Program-made: the position numbers and the translations under genes | In this document: positions 33,033-43,826 of the stretch, piece after piece | Layout: each line of letters begins with the position of its first letter | Position numbering within the stretch: position 1 is the first letter of the stretch | Assembly (NCBI RefSeq): GCF_932294415.1 | Contig: NC_065535.1 | Span: 10,689,282-10,753,281, forward strand | Length of the DNA stretch: 64,000 nt | From: Quercus robur | Lineage: Eukaryota; Streptophyta; Magnoliopsida; Fagales; Fagaceae | Direction: 5' to 3' | Notes under the pieces: model-generated | What the model was told of the DNA's origin: nothing | The model's input: only the letters and a program-made list of their open reading frames with translations | The model's database searches: none

Positions 33033-36000
33033 TCAATATATCTATATTATTATTATTATTATTAAAAGCTGAAACATAACATTTAATGTTACTATACTCA
33101 CATTGAGCCACGTCAACAACCATGTCATTACCATTCTTTTTCCTTAATTTTTCCTATAATTTTAAAATACTTTTCCTAAATTTTAAAATACTACTAAAAA
33201 GAAAATTCTTACGTTAATGCTGTACGTCCACCAATTATTATTATTAAAAGCTGAAACATAATATTTAATGTTACTACGCTCACATTGAGTCACGTCAACA
33301 ATCATGTTATTACCACGCTCACATTGAGCCACGTCAACAACCATGTCATTACCATTCTTTTTCCTTAATTTTTCCTACAATTTTAAAATACTTTTCCTAA
33401 ATTTTAAAATACTAATAAAAGAAAATTCTTACGTTAATGCTGTACGTCCACCAGTCCATAAAACCCAAACCCAATCTGAATGGTCTTTACTCTTTAACGG
33501 CAATCCTTTCTGTCTCCCATCCTTTTCCTCTACCTGTGTTTCATGGTTTCAAAACTTCAGCCCTTTAGCTTGCTAACGCCAACCTCTCTTTCTTCCAAAG
33601 ATAGTTACAAAACTTCAGACCTTTGGCTTTCTAATCTAATTAATGATAAATAGATAATTAGACATTCAGAATTTTGAGATGCACAGCTATTTTAACACTT
33701 CTAGGGCTTACTTGCCCGATTGAAGGCTGGAGGCGCCGCATATCACCACATAGTTGCAAACATTTTTCTACACAAGTAACTCTCCCTCCCTCTCTCTCTC
33801 TCTCTCGCTTTCTTGTCTGATTGCTTCTATCTCTAGCATGGCGACTCAGCTCTCATTCTCTCAACAGCTCAACTCTGCCTTCCTCTTTTTCTTTCTTTTT
33901 CCTGTTTTACTCCTCTATGTTTAGTCATTTACAATGTAAAGTGTAACAAAGCTTCTGTTTTGTGTGAACAGTGAATAGATATTGCAGCAAACTAGAGACA
34001 ACCACCCCGTGTATGGTTAAAATTTTTTCTACAAAAGCAATTGTGTTTGCTGTAGCCGTGTAGGCCCTTTGATTGTGAAGCATATTCAAGCATTCCCACT
34101 TTCCTAGGTACAGAGGTATTCTTCTTTTCTTCTTCTTTTTTTTCTTTTTTTTTTTCATTCTTTCATTTTCATATATTTATTTGTTTTTAAATTAATCAAC
34201 ATATCATATAACATTATAATTTATAAATGTACCCGATTAAAATTTACTTCTATTTATCATTTAATTAATTTATAGATAAAAATAATATAACATGTATTTG
34301 GTTGTACTTGTATTTTATTAGATGAATTTTATTCATTGAAGTTTGAATGATTGTTTTTAAATTATTAGTTTTTTTATTTTAATTTTTTTTTATCATCTTA
34401 GTCATTATACTTTGCCCATTTCATAGTTGATTAAAGATATTAAATCTTTTTGTCAATTTTGTCTCATGATTGTTTAATTTTAATTAGATACACATTTTGT
34501 AGCATATATTGAATTATAAACTACTTAACTTGTATATTGATTATAAATTGTATGTACATTACTATTTTAGATTTTATAGTGAAAAGTTAGTCGACTAATT
34601 TTATGTTCCACCCCTCCCCCCCCTAAAAGTTAATTTCCTGTCTCCTCTTTTTGTTCTTCCTATCTTTTACGGTTTCAAAGAATCAGAAAACAGTATATTC
34701 AATGATTCACTTCAGGTATCCACATGGACCACATCAGAAATTACACCTTTAAGACTTGAATGCAACACTAGGCGTTGCTTATTTATTTATTTAAATGTTA
34801 AATTTTGTATAATGGGTATTATTTATTTTGATCATTATGATATTTGCAGGTGAACATCTTTACAGTTTTTGCAATCATAATTTTTTTTTTCCTTTGCATC
34901 CCCCAGTGAAGGGTTTTTCAGCTAAGTGTGAAGAAAATTGGGCAATGATATTAATTACTAAATTAGTCTTCCCCATTAAAGTTGATATGATTTCTTAATT
35001 ACTAAATTAGTCTTCCCCTCCCTTTTTGGGGACTAAATGGTTTTTGGGTAATCTCAATTTGAAAAAACCTCACTTTTTTTTTTTTTTTGGTGTTTTAAAC
35101 AATAGATTTTTCAAAGACTTTTTCTTTGCTTTTGGAAAGCAAAAGGATTTTTTTTTTCTTTTAATTTTGACACAAAGCAGTAATCCTATGATATTGAATC
35201 GGTAAATTTTGAATTCTCCTGTTTGTTTTCTTATTTAAACACCATATGACTTTGTTCACTCTTATATGATCTTCCACTTTGTGCATAGCATGTGCTTGTG
35301 TTGTTGTGCAAGTGCAAATGTTTTTCTTGAATTAGTAACCTAATATATTAAGTTATAAAAGTAGCAAAGATTTTTGGGTAAATAGTTTAAGAAGGTTCCT
35401 ATTTTTTTTTCCTCATTAAGGTGCAGTGGCGAATCTATGTGTTTTACTATTTTTTATTTATTTATTTTTGTTTTTATTTTTTAATGGTTTTTGCTTTGTT
35501 TGTTGAAAAGGTTGATGATGGTCATTGCAATGGAATAATTTCTTTTAAGATCTAAACCATAAAATGATCATTAATAATATTCTTAGTTTCCCACGCATAG
35601 CGTGGGTCTGCGACTAGTATATATAAAAGCAGAGACCTCATGTGAGAGAGCATGAGGTTCTGCCGTGTGGCGCACTCTATGAAAAGAATTGAAATACCCT
35701 TAAACCACATTAGAGATAAGAACAAATTTAAAAGTAGAGACTCTTTATTTCCTTTGATTCAATGTTTCAAGACTATTTTTGTTACATTATTATTCAATAT
35801 TTTAAGACTACTATTTGTTTTATTTAGTTCAATGTTTCAAGACTTTTCATCTCTCACACACACAAAAACCTCCTTGCATTTCCATTCATCCTTTTCACTT
35901 CTACTCCTTTATATACACATGTCCATAGCCTTTCATACCATCCCATCTAAAATATGCTTAGACAAAAAATGATATCATTTACTTTCAACCTTTCAATGAC

Positions 36001-36963
36001 ACTTACATAACTCCAACGTTGTTGTATCATTTGATCGTAACCCGTATGAGTAGGCTATGACCAAGGAAGGGGACTTGCGTTTTTTATTCAGTGATGGTAG
36101 CTTACGGTTTTGATGTTGAAATCAGACATTGTAGATTTTGTGAAGATTATGATTTGCTTGGAGTCTTTGGGTGTTTGAAATTTTGGTTTGGGAAAGTTAT
36201 AAATGTATTTTTTTAGAACTAAAAAAAGAAAAGAAAAAGAAACGTTCTAATTGATTATTTATGAAGTTAGCTATTTTTTTATTATAAAATTTTGTGTTAG
36301 AATTCATAATTTGTAGGTTTCTTTGTAAGTTTATTTTACTGCTATTTTGTGCGGTATGAGCCATAGTGATAAAAACAAAAATCAATGGTGATTTAAAAGT
36401 GTTTTTTGCTTTTTTTTTTAAGGATACGAAAACCCAACTAAAGACGATTGAATTTTGATAAATGAATGTGTTTTTAGCAAATTTCTCTTTGTTTAATCAC
36501 GTTCTCTTTATGTTGATACTTACAAATGATTTCCTTAATTTCATTGAGATAATTAATTGGGTGTTTGTGATCAAGGTCTCTATATTTGGTTGTGAGAATA
36601 GAGTGGTTGAGAAAGTGTTTGATAGGTTGCTAAAATTTATGTAATTTTAGGATATAAAAGTATTACGTACTTTAAATTCCTATTTGTAGATTTCAAAATC
36701 ATTTAATCAGTTTGAAAAATAAAATCTATTTTTAACAGTAAATATTATAATATATAATAATCTTATAGTGTTATACAATTTTTTTTAAGAAAATATAAAT
36801 TAAGAAAATCAAGTTTCAAAATTAACAATATTGTGGGCAAATATAAATATTATACCAAAAAAAAAAAAAAGTATTAAGTATTATATGTAGATTTTAATAT
36901 ACATAAAAATGATTTCAAATAAAATTGTAAAGTAGTCCGTGTATCGCGTGGGATATCATCTAG
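33033..36963 (+). mobile_element. Outer Helitron split by the inner one
   Basis: Sequence resuming at 35618 (TATATATAAAAGCAGAGACC) is a typical Helitron 5' end. It ends CATCTAG at 36963 before T, preceded by a wobble-paired hairpin region CCGTGTATCGCGTGG. Removing the inner Helitron joins it to TCAATATA at 33033-33040, restoring a TC start after an A. The parsed outer element is about 1354 bases and has no transposase gene. Confidence 0.65.
33041..35617 (+). mobile_element. Non-autonomous Helitron (inner copy)
   Basis: Starts TCTATATTATTATTATTATT after an A and ends CTAG before a T, the Helitron A|T insertion rule. An 11-base spacer from the end sits a perfect 7-bp hairpin CCCACGC-ATA-GCGTGGG (35590-35606). 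The first 420 bases contain a roughly 190-base direct duplication (33047-33230 and 33237-33460) carrying AAAAGCTGAAACATAA and CACGTCAACAACCATGTC words. No Rep/helicase gene; 2577 bases. Confidence 0.88.
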
Positions 36964-36999
36964 TAAGTATTAATGACACACATACATGCACATATATTG

Positions 37000-37576
37000 G
37001 GCAAAAATGGCCCATTACCATCAATTTTCAAAATAATTTGCCCAGAAACACTGTTTCCAAACTATATAGGCATATACCACTTTTTTAGGTACTCGAGTTT
37101 GCCAAGCTCGAGTACCATGTTTTTTAATCCACTGTTGCCCCATATTCAAGGAGCCCTATAGTGGCGTTTTTAAGCCCTATAGTGACGTTTTCGGGCCCTA
37201 TAGCGGCGTTTTCCTGCAAAATTTTTTTTATAAGTCCCCATAACAGGTTCAAGGGGCCCTATAGTGGCGTTTTTAAGCCCTATAGTGACGTTTTTGGGCA
37301 CTATAGCGGCGTTTTCCTACAAAATTTTTTTATAAGTCCCCATAACAGGTTCAAGGGGCCCTATAGTGGCGTTTTTTGGCCCGAAAACGTCACTATAGGG
37401 CTTAAAAACGCCACTATAGGGCTCCTTGAATATGGGGCGATAGTGGATTAAAAAAACATGGTACTCGAGCTTGCCAAGCTCGAGTACCTAAAAAAGTGGT
37501 ATATTGCTATATAGTTTGGAAACAGTGTTTCTGGGCAAATTATTTTGAAAATTGATGGTAATGGGCCATTTTTGCC
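37000..37576. mobile_element. Fold-back MULE-type MITE with CTATAGTGGCGTTTT motifs
   Basis: Ends GGCAAAAATGGCCC and GGGCCATTTTTGCC are exact inverted matches, extended over about 150 bases on each side (including GTACTCGAG...CTCGAGTAC palindromes). CATATATTG flanks both sides (36991-36999, 37577-37585). The core repeats CCCTATAGTGGCGTTTTT variants many times, in both orientations. The paralogous site beside the intact receptor kinase (about 18372) lacks the element. Confidence 0.88.
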
Positions 37577-37989
37577 CATATATTGTGTGTGACAATTTAA
37601 CTTGTCTCCTCTGAAAAATTTTGAGACTTCCCTATTGTTTCAGGGAATTATTAATTTTTCAATCTTTTTTCTTTCACTAGATTAATTTTTCAATCTAGTT
37701 TGATATATCACTTCATATCGGAAATGTTGTAAGGTATTCATAAATTGATCTCTAAGCTATAATCGAAACATTGAAATATTTAAGGCGAACCATGATCCTT
37801 ATATTTTCCCTCACGTTAGTCAACCAAAAAAAAAGGATAATGAAATGGCTACGACATAGATTATAGTGAAATTAAAATAATAAAAAATCCAATGTTACCA
37901 CTATGCATTATGATTGGCACTACATCAAATGAACTAGAAAAAGTATTTCAAAGAAGGATAAGCATGCCGATAAAGAAAAAAAACAAAAC
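37577..37989. other. Duplicated intron start of the decayed receptor-kinase copy
   Basis: Similar to about 18375-18690 and 19180-19350 beside the intact gene. It lacks the 0.48-kb segment found there. No terminal kinase exon lies here or further left. Confidence 0.7.
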
Positions 37990-40944
37990 CTGGAGCCATG
38001 TAACCGAATGTTCCAGCAGGTGAAGTCCAATTGGATGGGTTAAGCTTCAAAAGCCTAGCTTTGCCAAAATCTAAGATGTGAGCAACATATTCTGAATCCA
38101 ACAAGATGTTCTTGCTAGATATGTCTCGATGAGCTATGGGGGGCGAGCAATCGTGATGCATATAGGATAAAGCATCAGCCACTCTTTTGACAATATTTGC
38201 CCTTTTGATCCATTCAAAATTAACAACCTCTTCTTTATTGCACAGCAACTCTTTTAGGCTTCCCCCTTCTAAGAACTCATAAACCAAGCATGAATGTCGT
38301 GGATGTGAGCAAAAGCCATAAAGCTTTACCAGATTGCGATGCTTGGTTTCTAGCAGAGCACAAATCTCATTTTTGAAAGCCTTTGCATTGGCAATCCCGT
38401 TATCCTATATCGGATGAAGTTTTATCATAGCAACAACTTGACCCAGCTACAGCTTAGCTTTTTTAGACACTTCCACACCCTCCCACTCCAACACAATATT
38501 TGAAGTCAAATTCCTTTGTTGCTTCAATGATTCTTTCATACACCATTTTCCCATTATAGCTCTAGATTGAAAACATATTACCATTTTGTGCTTCTCTTGG
38601 ATTGTTGAGCTTGTTCCTCAACCTCAATTGCTTGAGAAAAGCATAGAGAATCCCAACTACAATCAATGAGAGAACCATTGTGCCCAAGATAGGAACAATA
38701 AAGAAAATCACAACTTTATTTCGCCATTTCTCACCAAGATTCTTGCTCCGAGTAGTGGAAGACGAGCATGCCTTCAAGCTAGAGGCATTACCACACAAAT
38801 CTTTATTATTTATTAATGCTCCATATGGGGCCTCATTGAAGGCTTTATTATTGGGTAGAGGACCTTCCAAGCAATTGTATGATATATCAACATTGGTCAA
38901 GCTTGACATTTCCCCAAAAGTGGCTGGAATGGAACCAGATAGCTCATTATGGGAGAGATTCAATGTTTCTAAGCTTCGCAATTCTCCAAGTTGTGGTGGT
39001 ATTTTTCCAATCAACAAATTCTCACTTAAATCAAGCATTTGAAGAAACTGCATGTTGCCAATCTCAGTGGGAACAATCCCTTAATTTTATATTTACTCAA
39101 GTTCAAGTTCAATAATGTTATGCACCCTTGTATTTGTTCGGGAATCGATCCTGTTAAATTGTTGGTTTAGAGAATAAGAAATTGCAGATTAGATAGCATT
39201 CCAATTTCCAATGGAATACTGCCTGAAAGTTGATTATCACCCAAATTAAGGAGAAACAATGACGTCAACTTTCCTAATTCCTTTGGAATCTGCCCAACTA
39301 GATGATTGATGGAGAAATCAAGTAAGTGTAGCTTGGTGGATCTTCCAAGCTGAGGAGGTATCACACCAGAAATTTTGTTATTAGAGATTTTTAAGTTTTC
39401 TAGACTTTGGTACTACCCCCACTTTTGAGAAAGTTCTCCATAGAAATTGCTATAACTCAAATCGATATACATCAAATCTGGGTAAATGCTAAGGTCTTCT
39501 GATAAATTTCCTGTTAACAGGTTTTTCTCGAGCCTCACTCGTACTAAGCTGGTGCAATTTCTTAAACTTATTGGAATGGAACGTATGAAACAATTGTCAT
39601 ATGCTGTGAAGTTTTGAAGGGATCCACCATTACAGATATTTCGTGGAAGATAGCCTGACAACATGTTTTCCTCCAATCCCAAATGCTCCAGATATGTAAG
39701 ATTATTAAATTCGAAAGGGGAGGAGCCATTAAGCTCATTTGTGAACAACATTAGACTAGTAAGAAGTTTGAGCTTTCCAAGACTGTGAGATCCTTCATGT
39801 TCCCTATAGAGGATGTGATAGGTCCCCAAAGATTGTTTTCAGCAAGGGATAATATAGATAGATTGGTCAGGTTTCCTATAGAAGTAGGGATTGGGCCAGA
39901 AAGATTGTTACTAAACAGACCCAAGTCAAGAAGAGCTTCCAACTTTCCAATTTCTTGAGGTATGGGTCCAGAAAGTTTGTGGTTGCTGTGGTAGAAAAAA
40001 CTCAGGTTGCCTAAGTTTCCTATAGAAGTAGGAATTAAACCTGAGAGATTGTTTTCAGCAAAATTAAGCCAAGCAAGAGATCCCAACATCCTAATTTCAT
40101 GACAAATGGATCCAGCAAGTTTGTTTGCACAAAGCTCTAAAAGGGTTAAGTTGCCCAAATTTCCAAAACATGCAGGTGTCGAGCCCGTGAGGATGTTATT
40201 GTACAAAAAGAGCATCCTAAAAGATGTTAGATTTCTGAGTTGATGAGGAATGGACCCGGAAAGATTGTTATCATAAATAAATAGAATGATTAAGTTGCTC
40301 AAGTTTCCAATTGACACAGGGATTGAACCTGTGAGACCGTTACTAGACAAAATTAGCTCATTGAGCAAATGTAGCTTTCCAAGTTGATAAGGAATGGATC
40401 CAGTGATGTTATTATCATGGAGATTTAATATGTGAAGGCTTGTTAGTTGGCATAATTCAGATGAAATTCTTCCTGAGAGATGATGATTGCCAGATAAATC
40501 AAGGTAGATTAGCTTAGAAAGGTTGCCCAAGTGTGAAGGAATGGTACCGTAGAGTAAGTTGTCGCTGTGATTAAGACTAATGAGACTGTGTAAGGATGAG
40601 AAGCTCAAAGTGTGGAGGGTACCTTTTAAAGCATAATCTGGGAGGTTGATATGAGAGATGCTGCTAAAGTTGTTGCAAGCTATTCCAACCCAATGGCAAG
40701 TGATGTTTCCAACCCATGAAGATAAATGAAATTGGCTTTGGTTGTCAAGGCTGGCTTTCCATTCCAGAAGAGCCTCTGCTTCTCTCCCCATCATTGTCGC
40801 CATATTGGGAGGTGAAGTTGCAAAGGAAGAAGAAATAGCAAATTGGGAAGGAGCCAACACAAGAATGATAATGATAGTGGTGAGCAACACTCGAATTAGA
40901 ACACTACTGCAATTGGGAACCGGTTTCTCTACTAAGGACACCAT
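37990..40944 (-). pseudogene. Decayed MIK2-like LRR receptor-kinase paralogue
   Basis: Nearly the same order as the gene at 22351-19351: signal peptide, LRR cap, LRRs, transmembrane helix, kinase to the Ala-Pro splice point (donor GTTTTG at 37989). Lesions relative to the intact copy: a 46-base deletion near 39778 between two TTCC words causing a frame shift; a Trp-to-stop type change near 39415; a stop near 39167; a one-base loss near 39075; a Trp-to-stop change (TAG) at 38562; and a one-base gain near 38465. The HRD and DFG region is still readable at 38287-37990 (HRDISSKNILLD, LDFGKARLL). The terminal exon is missing, so no complete kinase could be made. Confidence 0.93.
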
Positions 40945-41075
40945 GGCTTTTATAAGTTGGGAGGATGTAAAATGTTGCTAGAGACCACGCAGAAACGAAT
41001 TGGGTGATCAGAGAACGAATGGCATTATGGTTATGTAGTATGGTTATGTAGTCAATAAAGCCTAAGTTTTTGTTG

Positions 41076-41084
41076 CATTTATAG
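41076..41084 (-). promoter_or_regulatory. TATA box of the decayed receptor-kinase copy
   Basis: Minus strand CTATAAATG in the same context as the box at 22498-22505 of the intact copy. Confidence 0.45.
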
Positions 41085-41099
41085 CCAGTGTCTGCCAAG

Positions 41100-41789
41100 T
41101 GATCTACTAATTTCTCATATTAGTGTTTCTTAATTTAAGTCAATAAAACATTAAAACCGCAAGCACTGAACAAGTAGTCAATATATATATATAGACTACT
41201 TTTTTTTTTTTTTTTTGAGGGAGTATATAGTTGTTAGAGAAGTATGATACTACAACTAGTTTTTTCAACTTTGTCACGATCTTTTCACGTGGTGACTTAT
41301 GGGTGGTGAAATTGTAGACTTATACGGATCTACCAAATTTTCCATCACTTTTAACTTGCCACATACACAAATTGTGGTAAAAATCATGAATATTGCTACC
41401 ATAGTAAACTAATTGTTAACGACCTTGGTACTCTCAACTCAATAATGTTAGGAAAAGTCTAAGATGGCATAAATTTTCATAACTTTTTGTCACAATTGAG
41501 ATGTAGCAAAATGTAATTAGTAAAAAAAAAAAAAAATTTATATGTAAATAATAGCTAATTACTCACAATTTGCTATATTAAAGACATAACAAAAAAATTA
41601 TGGAATAATTTATGTATCATAGTGGCATTTTTAAACGCCCAAATAAAAGTCAATAAAACGCAAGCATTAAAAAAAGTAGTAAAAAAAATATAAAAAATTA
41701 TTAGGCGGTCCGCAGTTGTTAAGAACCTTATAAGTTGTACCATTAACATTAAAAAAAAAAAAAAAAAGTAGTCAAAATAATATAAAAAA
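41100..41789. other. AT-rich spacer with duplicated target region
   Basis: No gene. Near 41670-41705 the phrase AATATAAAAAATTATTAGGC followed by GTTGTTAAGAACC resembles the sequence now split by the MULE (left 41776-41789, right 48133-48165). It is an older local duplication that shows the empty MULE site. Confidence 0.6.
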
Positions 41790-42028
41790 GGCGAAAATCA
41801 CATTTTGGTCCCTACATTTTGACCCGATTTCCGTTTTCGTCCCTAAGTTTTTTTTTTACCGCTTTTAGTCCCTCTCCAGAAAAGCGGTTCCATTTTAGTC
41901 CCTACCGTTACTTCATAAACGGATATGGCTGATGTGGCAAACGGCATTGGTAGTCAATAATAAAATAATCTCTACAGTACCACTGTTAGTTACTCCCGCC
42001 CATTCCTAGTCACTTGCCACTCACGTGA
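41790..42028. repeat. Left terminal inverted repeat of the MULE
   Basis: 239 bases ending at CACTCACGTGA, inverted match of 47894-48132. Likely holds the promoter of the GRF gene that starts 149 bases further on. Confidence 0.93.
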
Positions 42029-42176
42029 CCGTCCCTAACCAAGCAAAACCCCAAATCACCCAAATAGAAATCCCTAACCCCCAAATTTCCTGAGCTCCTC
42101 GCTCATCAGTCACCACACGGATTGAAGTCCCTCACCAGTCACGAACTCAAAAACACCTTCAAATCAACTGCTTTCC

Positions 42177-42896
42177 ATGGATTCAAGCTCGATGTCATCG
42201 AGTGGAAGCTTGAGGAAAAGGGGCCCAGCCCGATGCTTCTGCTCGGAGAGACCCGTTGTGGTCGTTTCGTGGACATCTGACAACCCTGGAAGAAGGTTCT
42301 ACGGTTGTCCAAATTACTGGGTAAGGTAGTATCTCTCTTTGTAATGTTTTTAAATTTCTGGGTTTTTAACTTTGGAAGCACTTCAGGTTCATTTTCGTTT
42401 CAATCTTGCTTCAATCTTGCAATCCCCTTTAGTCTAAGTCTAACCCAGAATTTCTTTTCTTAAATAAATAAAAATTTTAAAAAATTTAAGGAAAAAAAAA
42501 AAAACTCAGCTTGTTGCTGACAATATAAATTGTGCTAATACAAGAACATTGTGCTAATACAAGAACATTGTGCTAATACTATTTTAGTTTCTGGTAAGGT
42601 AGTATTTGCTAATACTATTTGTTACTGTTTTTCATGATTTTGGTTGTTCATTTAACATCATTTATCTGGTCCTTGGGTGTCAGGTTGGACGCAAGTGTAA
42701 ATTTTTTCAGTGGCTTGATGATGAAATCTGCGAGCGTGGGAAGGTGCTGATTCCGGAGCAGAGGCAACGGATTTTGACCCTTGAAGCTCAAATTGTAGGC
42801 TACAGGAAGAGAGAGAAGAGGCTGCTCATTTGCTTGGGGCTGTCTCTGGTGATAAGTGGGATGCTACTTTGTTTGATGCTTCTTCTGGTTGGCTAA
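42177..42896 (+). CDS. GRF-type zinc-finger membrane protein carried by the MULE
   Basis: Two exons (42177-42320 and 42684-42896; donor GTAAGG, acceptor TGTCAG) give 118 residues. A GRF zinc finger (zf-GRF) has ligands C20-x-C22, C44 and C53 with the signature GRRFYGC at 38-44 and KFFQWLDDE at 54-62. A short charged helix follows (about 69-94). A C-terminal hydrophobic segment at about 95-117 (LLICLGLSLVISGMLLCLML) predicts a membrane anchor. GRF fingers bind single-stranded nucleic acid in proteins such as NEIL3, APE2 and TOP3A. Small GRF proteins with a C-terminal membrane segment are common in plant genomes near MULEs. The gene converges on the transposase inside one transposon, in the mudrB position, but shows no likeness to MURB. 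Its role in transposition is unknown. Confidence 0.88.
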
Positions 42897-43826
42897 ATAG
42901 GTGGGGGGGAATGGGTCATTAGGTGGGTAGGTGTTAGTGGAAAAATGCCTGAATTTTGTTGTATGTATTAGTGGCAAAAGGCCTGAATTTTGGTGTATGT
43001 ACTAGTGGAAAAAGGCCATAATTTGTGTTGGAATGTGTTGTTTGTAGTAGTGGGAAAAGGCCTGATTTTTTGGTATAATTCTCTTTGCAATCCAAGACTT
43101 TAGCAATGGAATATGGTCTTTTTAATTAATCTATGATTTGTGTACCAATTTATTACATTATTGTTAAGTGTTTGTGCTTGTGATATTAACTGTGCATCAA
43201 CTGTCAATTTGACACTGCAATTTTGAATGGAAACCAGCAGCAGCCTGCAATTTTGAATGGCTGCAAAATTCTCTTTATGTATTAAACCTGCATAATTTAC
43301 CAAACCTGCATAGTTTCTGCATAACTTACCAAACCAGCAGCTCTTTATTCATACATCATTACACATTTATTCATACATCATTACACATTAAAGTGGCTAC
43401 TCCCAGCACATTAAACTCCAATGCTCACCAAGTCTGCATAATCACCAAACTGCCCAACAAAGCTAAAAACCAGCAAATAGCTAAAAATCAGCAAATTTGA
43501 GTTTAAGCATTTTAAAAACCAAAGCTAAAAACCAGCAAAGCAAATCTGAATAATGGAAGCTGAATCATCATAACAATGGGAGAATAATTACAAAATATTT
43601 AACACCAATGGTAGTTTTTGGTGTACCACAATAATTACAAAATATTTAACACCAATGGTAGTTTTTGGTGTACCACAATAATTACAAAATATGTGACAAA
43701 GCACATTCATACAAAAAAGGATTTGGTCAGCCCATAAACATATGCCAATTGTTCTAGCAGTTACATAAATATATGAAGAGTGCTTCAACATATAGCACAA
43801 CAAAAAAAAGGTCCTGCTTCAGTTTG
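42897..43826. other. Convergent intergenic region of the MULE
   Basis: It lies between the 3' ends of the two element genes. A 49-base tandem duplication (AATAATTACAAAATATTTAA followed by CACCAATGGTAG) occurs at about 43584 and 43630. Short AGTGG.AAAAGGCC repeats at 42938-43060 follow the GRF stop. No gene. Confidence 0.6.

Noticed and set aside
37934..38287. Independent short kinase gene
   Set aside because: It is the last readable piece of the decayed receptor-kinase copy and lacks both lobes' ends.
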